Notes under the pieces: generated by a model
What the model was told of the DNA's origin: nothing
Database searches by the model: none
What the model saw: the letters and a program-made list of their open reading frames with translations, nothing else
DNA from: GWE2-40-63 sp041664345
Lineage (GTDB): Bacteria; Bacteroidota; Bacteroidia; Bacteroidales; SZUA-534
Reading direction: 5' to 3'
DNA length: 64,000 bases
Assembly (NCBI GenBank): GCA_041664345.1
Contig: JBAYKX010000001.1
Coordinates: 62,001-126,000 of the forward strand
Position numbers and translations under genes: made by a program
Shown: positions 63,201 through 64,000 of the stretch, in pieces
Numbering within the stretch: position 1 is the first letter of the stretch
How the letters are laid out: every line of letters begins with the position of its first letter

Positions 63201-64000
63201 TTAAAGGGTAAACTGGAATTTAAAACCGAATTCGGTTACCGATTGTTTAAATGACCCAACTTTGGGTGTTGTAACTAAACGGTCGTAATACGCCGTAAGC
63301 ATAAGCTTCTCACTTAATTGATAATCGGCCGTAATTTTGGTAGTAATTACTTTTTGTCCTTGAGTAACCTGATTGGTACCCTGATTCAGATCATGTATTA
63401 CCGTTAAGTTATCGCGGATGGAAATATCGCCCCTAACATTTAAGTCACTTTCAAGCGGTTTTGTTGCTCCGCCGGGTGTTTTTATCTTTAATTTCAATTT
63501 GTCGAATCGGTAGCCGGTGCCAATAGTATATTCCCAGGTATAAACTTCAGCCATTTGGTTGTTGGATAAACTCATGGTAAGGTTCCGGTTTTTCTTGTAT
63601 TCAAATTTGGTAAGCATGTTGTTTTTCCAGGTAACATCAATTCCAAATAAAGGGATAAATTGCTCACTGGCGGTAAAACTTGAAATGTCGTATTGAGGTT
63701 GAAATAACGAGGAGGTGTCGGAAAGGTTAAAATAATCCCAATTTAGGGTAGAGGCAAAACTTCCTACCGAGAACAGCGCCGTGTATCCGTGCGACAAAGA
63801 GATGGTTTTAAAATATTTTGTCAGAAAATCGATGTTTGTTAAACCATCGTATTTAATGCGCCAAGTAGGCCGTAAATAAAGCCAGTTGGTAAAACTTAAA
63901 TTTTTTGTTGAAGTGGAGTAACCACCATAAGCCGCCAGAAATGCCGGTATGGCCACTTCTGGGTTTTGGCTGCTGTAACCGGTTGGCATGTTAAGTGAGT
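63201..64000 (-). CDS. sprA: SprA/Sov, the T9SS outer-membrane translocon (C-terminal part, 3' end present)
   Basis: The frame is open to the right edge of the window, so the first some 2,000 residues are outside it. The visible 266 residues show the end of the giant barrel: YLRPTWRIKYDGLTNIDFLTK, FKTISLSHGYTALFSVGSF, FIPLFGIDVTWKNNMLTKFEYKK, SRNLTMSL-like (NRNLTMSLSNNQMAEV), YTIGTGYRFD, SDLNVRGDISIRDN and the final Phe-containing strand FGFKFQFTL. The combination of LYLRPTWRIKYDGL and FEYKKxRNL is characteristic of SprA. SprA is the pore through which T9SS cargo crosses the outer membrane; cargo with the sorting domain (such as the gene at 59718) would use it. Confidence 0.93.
   Translation of the reverse strand, partial: SLNMPTGYSSQNPEVAIPAFLAAYGGYSTSTKNLSFTNWLYLRPTWRIKYDGLTNIDFLTKYFKTISLSHGYTALFSVGSFASTLNWDYFNLSDTSSLFQPQYDISSFTASEQFIPLFGIDVTWKNNMLTKFEYKKNRNLTMSLSNNQMAEVYTWEYTIGTGYRFDKLKLKIKTPGGATKPLESDLNVRGDISIRDNLTVIHDLNQGTNQVTQGQKVITTKITADYQLSEKLMLTAYYDRLVTTPKVGSFKQSVTEFGFKFQFTL

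Overview
The window comes from a member of the Bacteroidota, most likely Bacteroidales/Marinilabiliales-like. Evidence: parts of a type IX secretion system (T9SS) at both edges (a C25/PorU2-like C-terminus on the left, SprA on the right), a hybrid two-component regulator of the Bacteroides type, T9SS sorting domains, DUF3109, DUF5715 and DPP7-type S46 peptidase genes, and many promoters matching the Bacteroidota -7 box TAnnTTTG. Base composition is AT-rich and fairly even. I see no rRNA, tRNA, CRISPR, phage or intact insertion sequence.

Layout. 1-8.4 kb: PorU2-like C-terminus, class D beta-lactamase, TonB-like protein, a broken hybrid two-component regulator, DUF5715 protein. 9-20 kb: gpmI, a large SWIM/SNF2 helicase, enoyl-CoA hydratase, a YedF/DsrE protein, plsC, B12-dependent ribonucleotide reductase. 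20-35 kb: mostly minus-strand genes: waaA, a frameshifted barrel, M20 dipeptidase, a DUF2442-XRE protein beside a stump of its usual partner, DUF3109, S41 peptidase-yaaA-lipoprotein, a ZIP-like transporter carrying a cyclic-nucleotide-binding (cNMP) fold, GH13 hydrolase and AI-2E-type transporter. 35-48 kb: deoxynucleoside kinase, a secreted GH5-like/PKD glycosidase with two internal stops, tcdA, sulfide:quinone oxidoreductase plus a small co-directional gene that seems to start with ATA, a cNMP-aspartase fusion, DoxX-like protein, M17 aminopeptidase, pdxA. 48-64 kb: ECF sigma factor with a Cys-rich membrane protein, DPP7, a barrel/lipoprotein pair, uvrC, tsaE, a RelE-type module, DNA polymerase III delta', a T9SS cargo protein, purine nucleoside phosphorylase, a barrel, gcvH and sprA.

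How it fits together. The intact catabolic genes point to peptide and amino-acid use: DPP7, M20 and M17 peptidases, aspartase (Asp to fumarate plus ammonia) and glycine-cleavage H protein. The two genes most clearly tied to polysaccharide use (the hybrid regulator and the secreted glycosidase) are both interrupted, although assembly error must be excluded for each. Two unrelated proteins, a ZIP-like transporter and an aspartase, carry a cNMP fold whose phosphate-binding Arg position is not Arg.

The spaces between genes hold several repeat families: a composite element with three successive hairpins (two copies), a MITE-like element with 19-bp imperfect terminal inverted repeats (two opposite copies and a solo end), a pair of 15-bp palindromes, an identical 36-bp repeat upstream of two adjacent genes, and degenerate purine/pyrimidine repeats. 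My main candidates for undescribed biology are the cNMP-aspartase fusion, the sigma/Cys-rich membrane protein pair, the ATA-start small gene behind the sulfide:quinone oxidoreductase, and the two structured repeat families.
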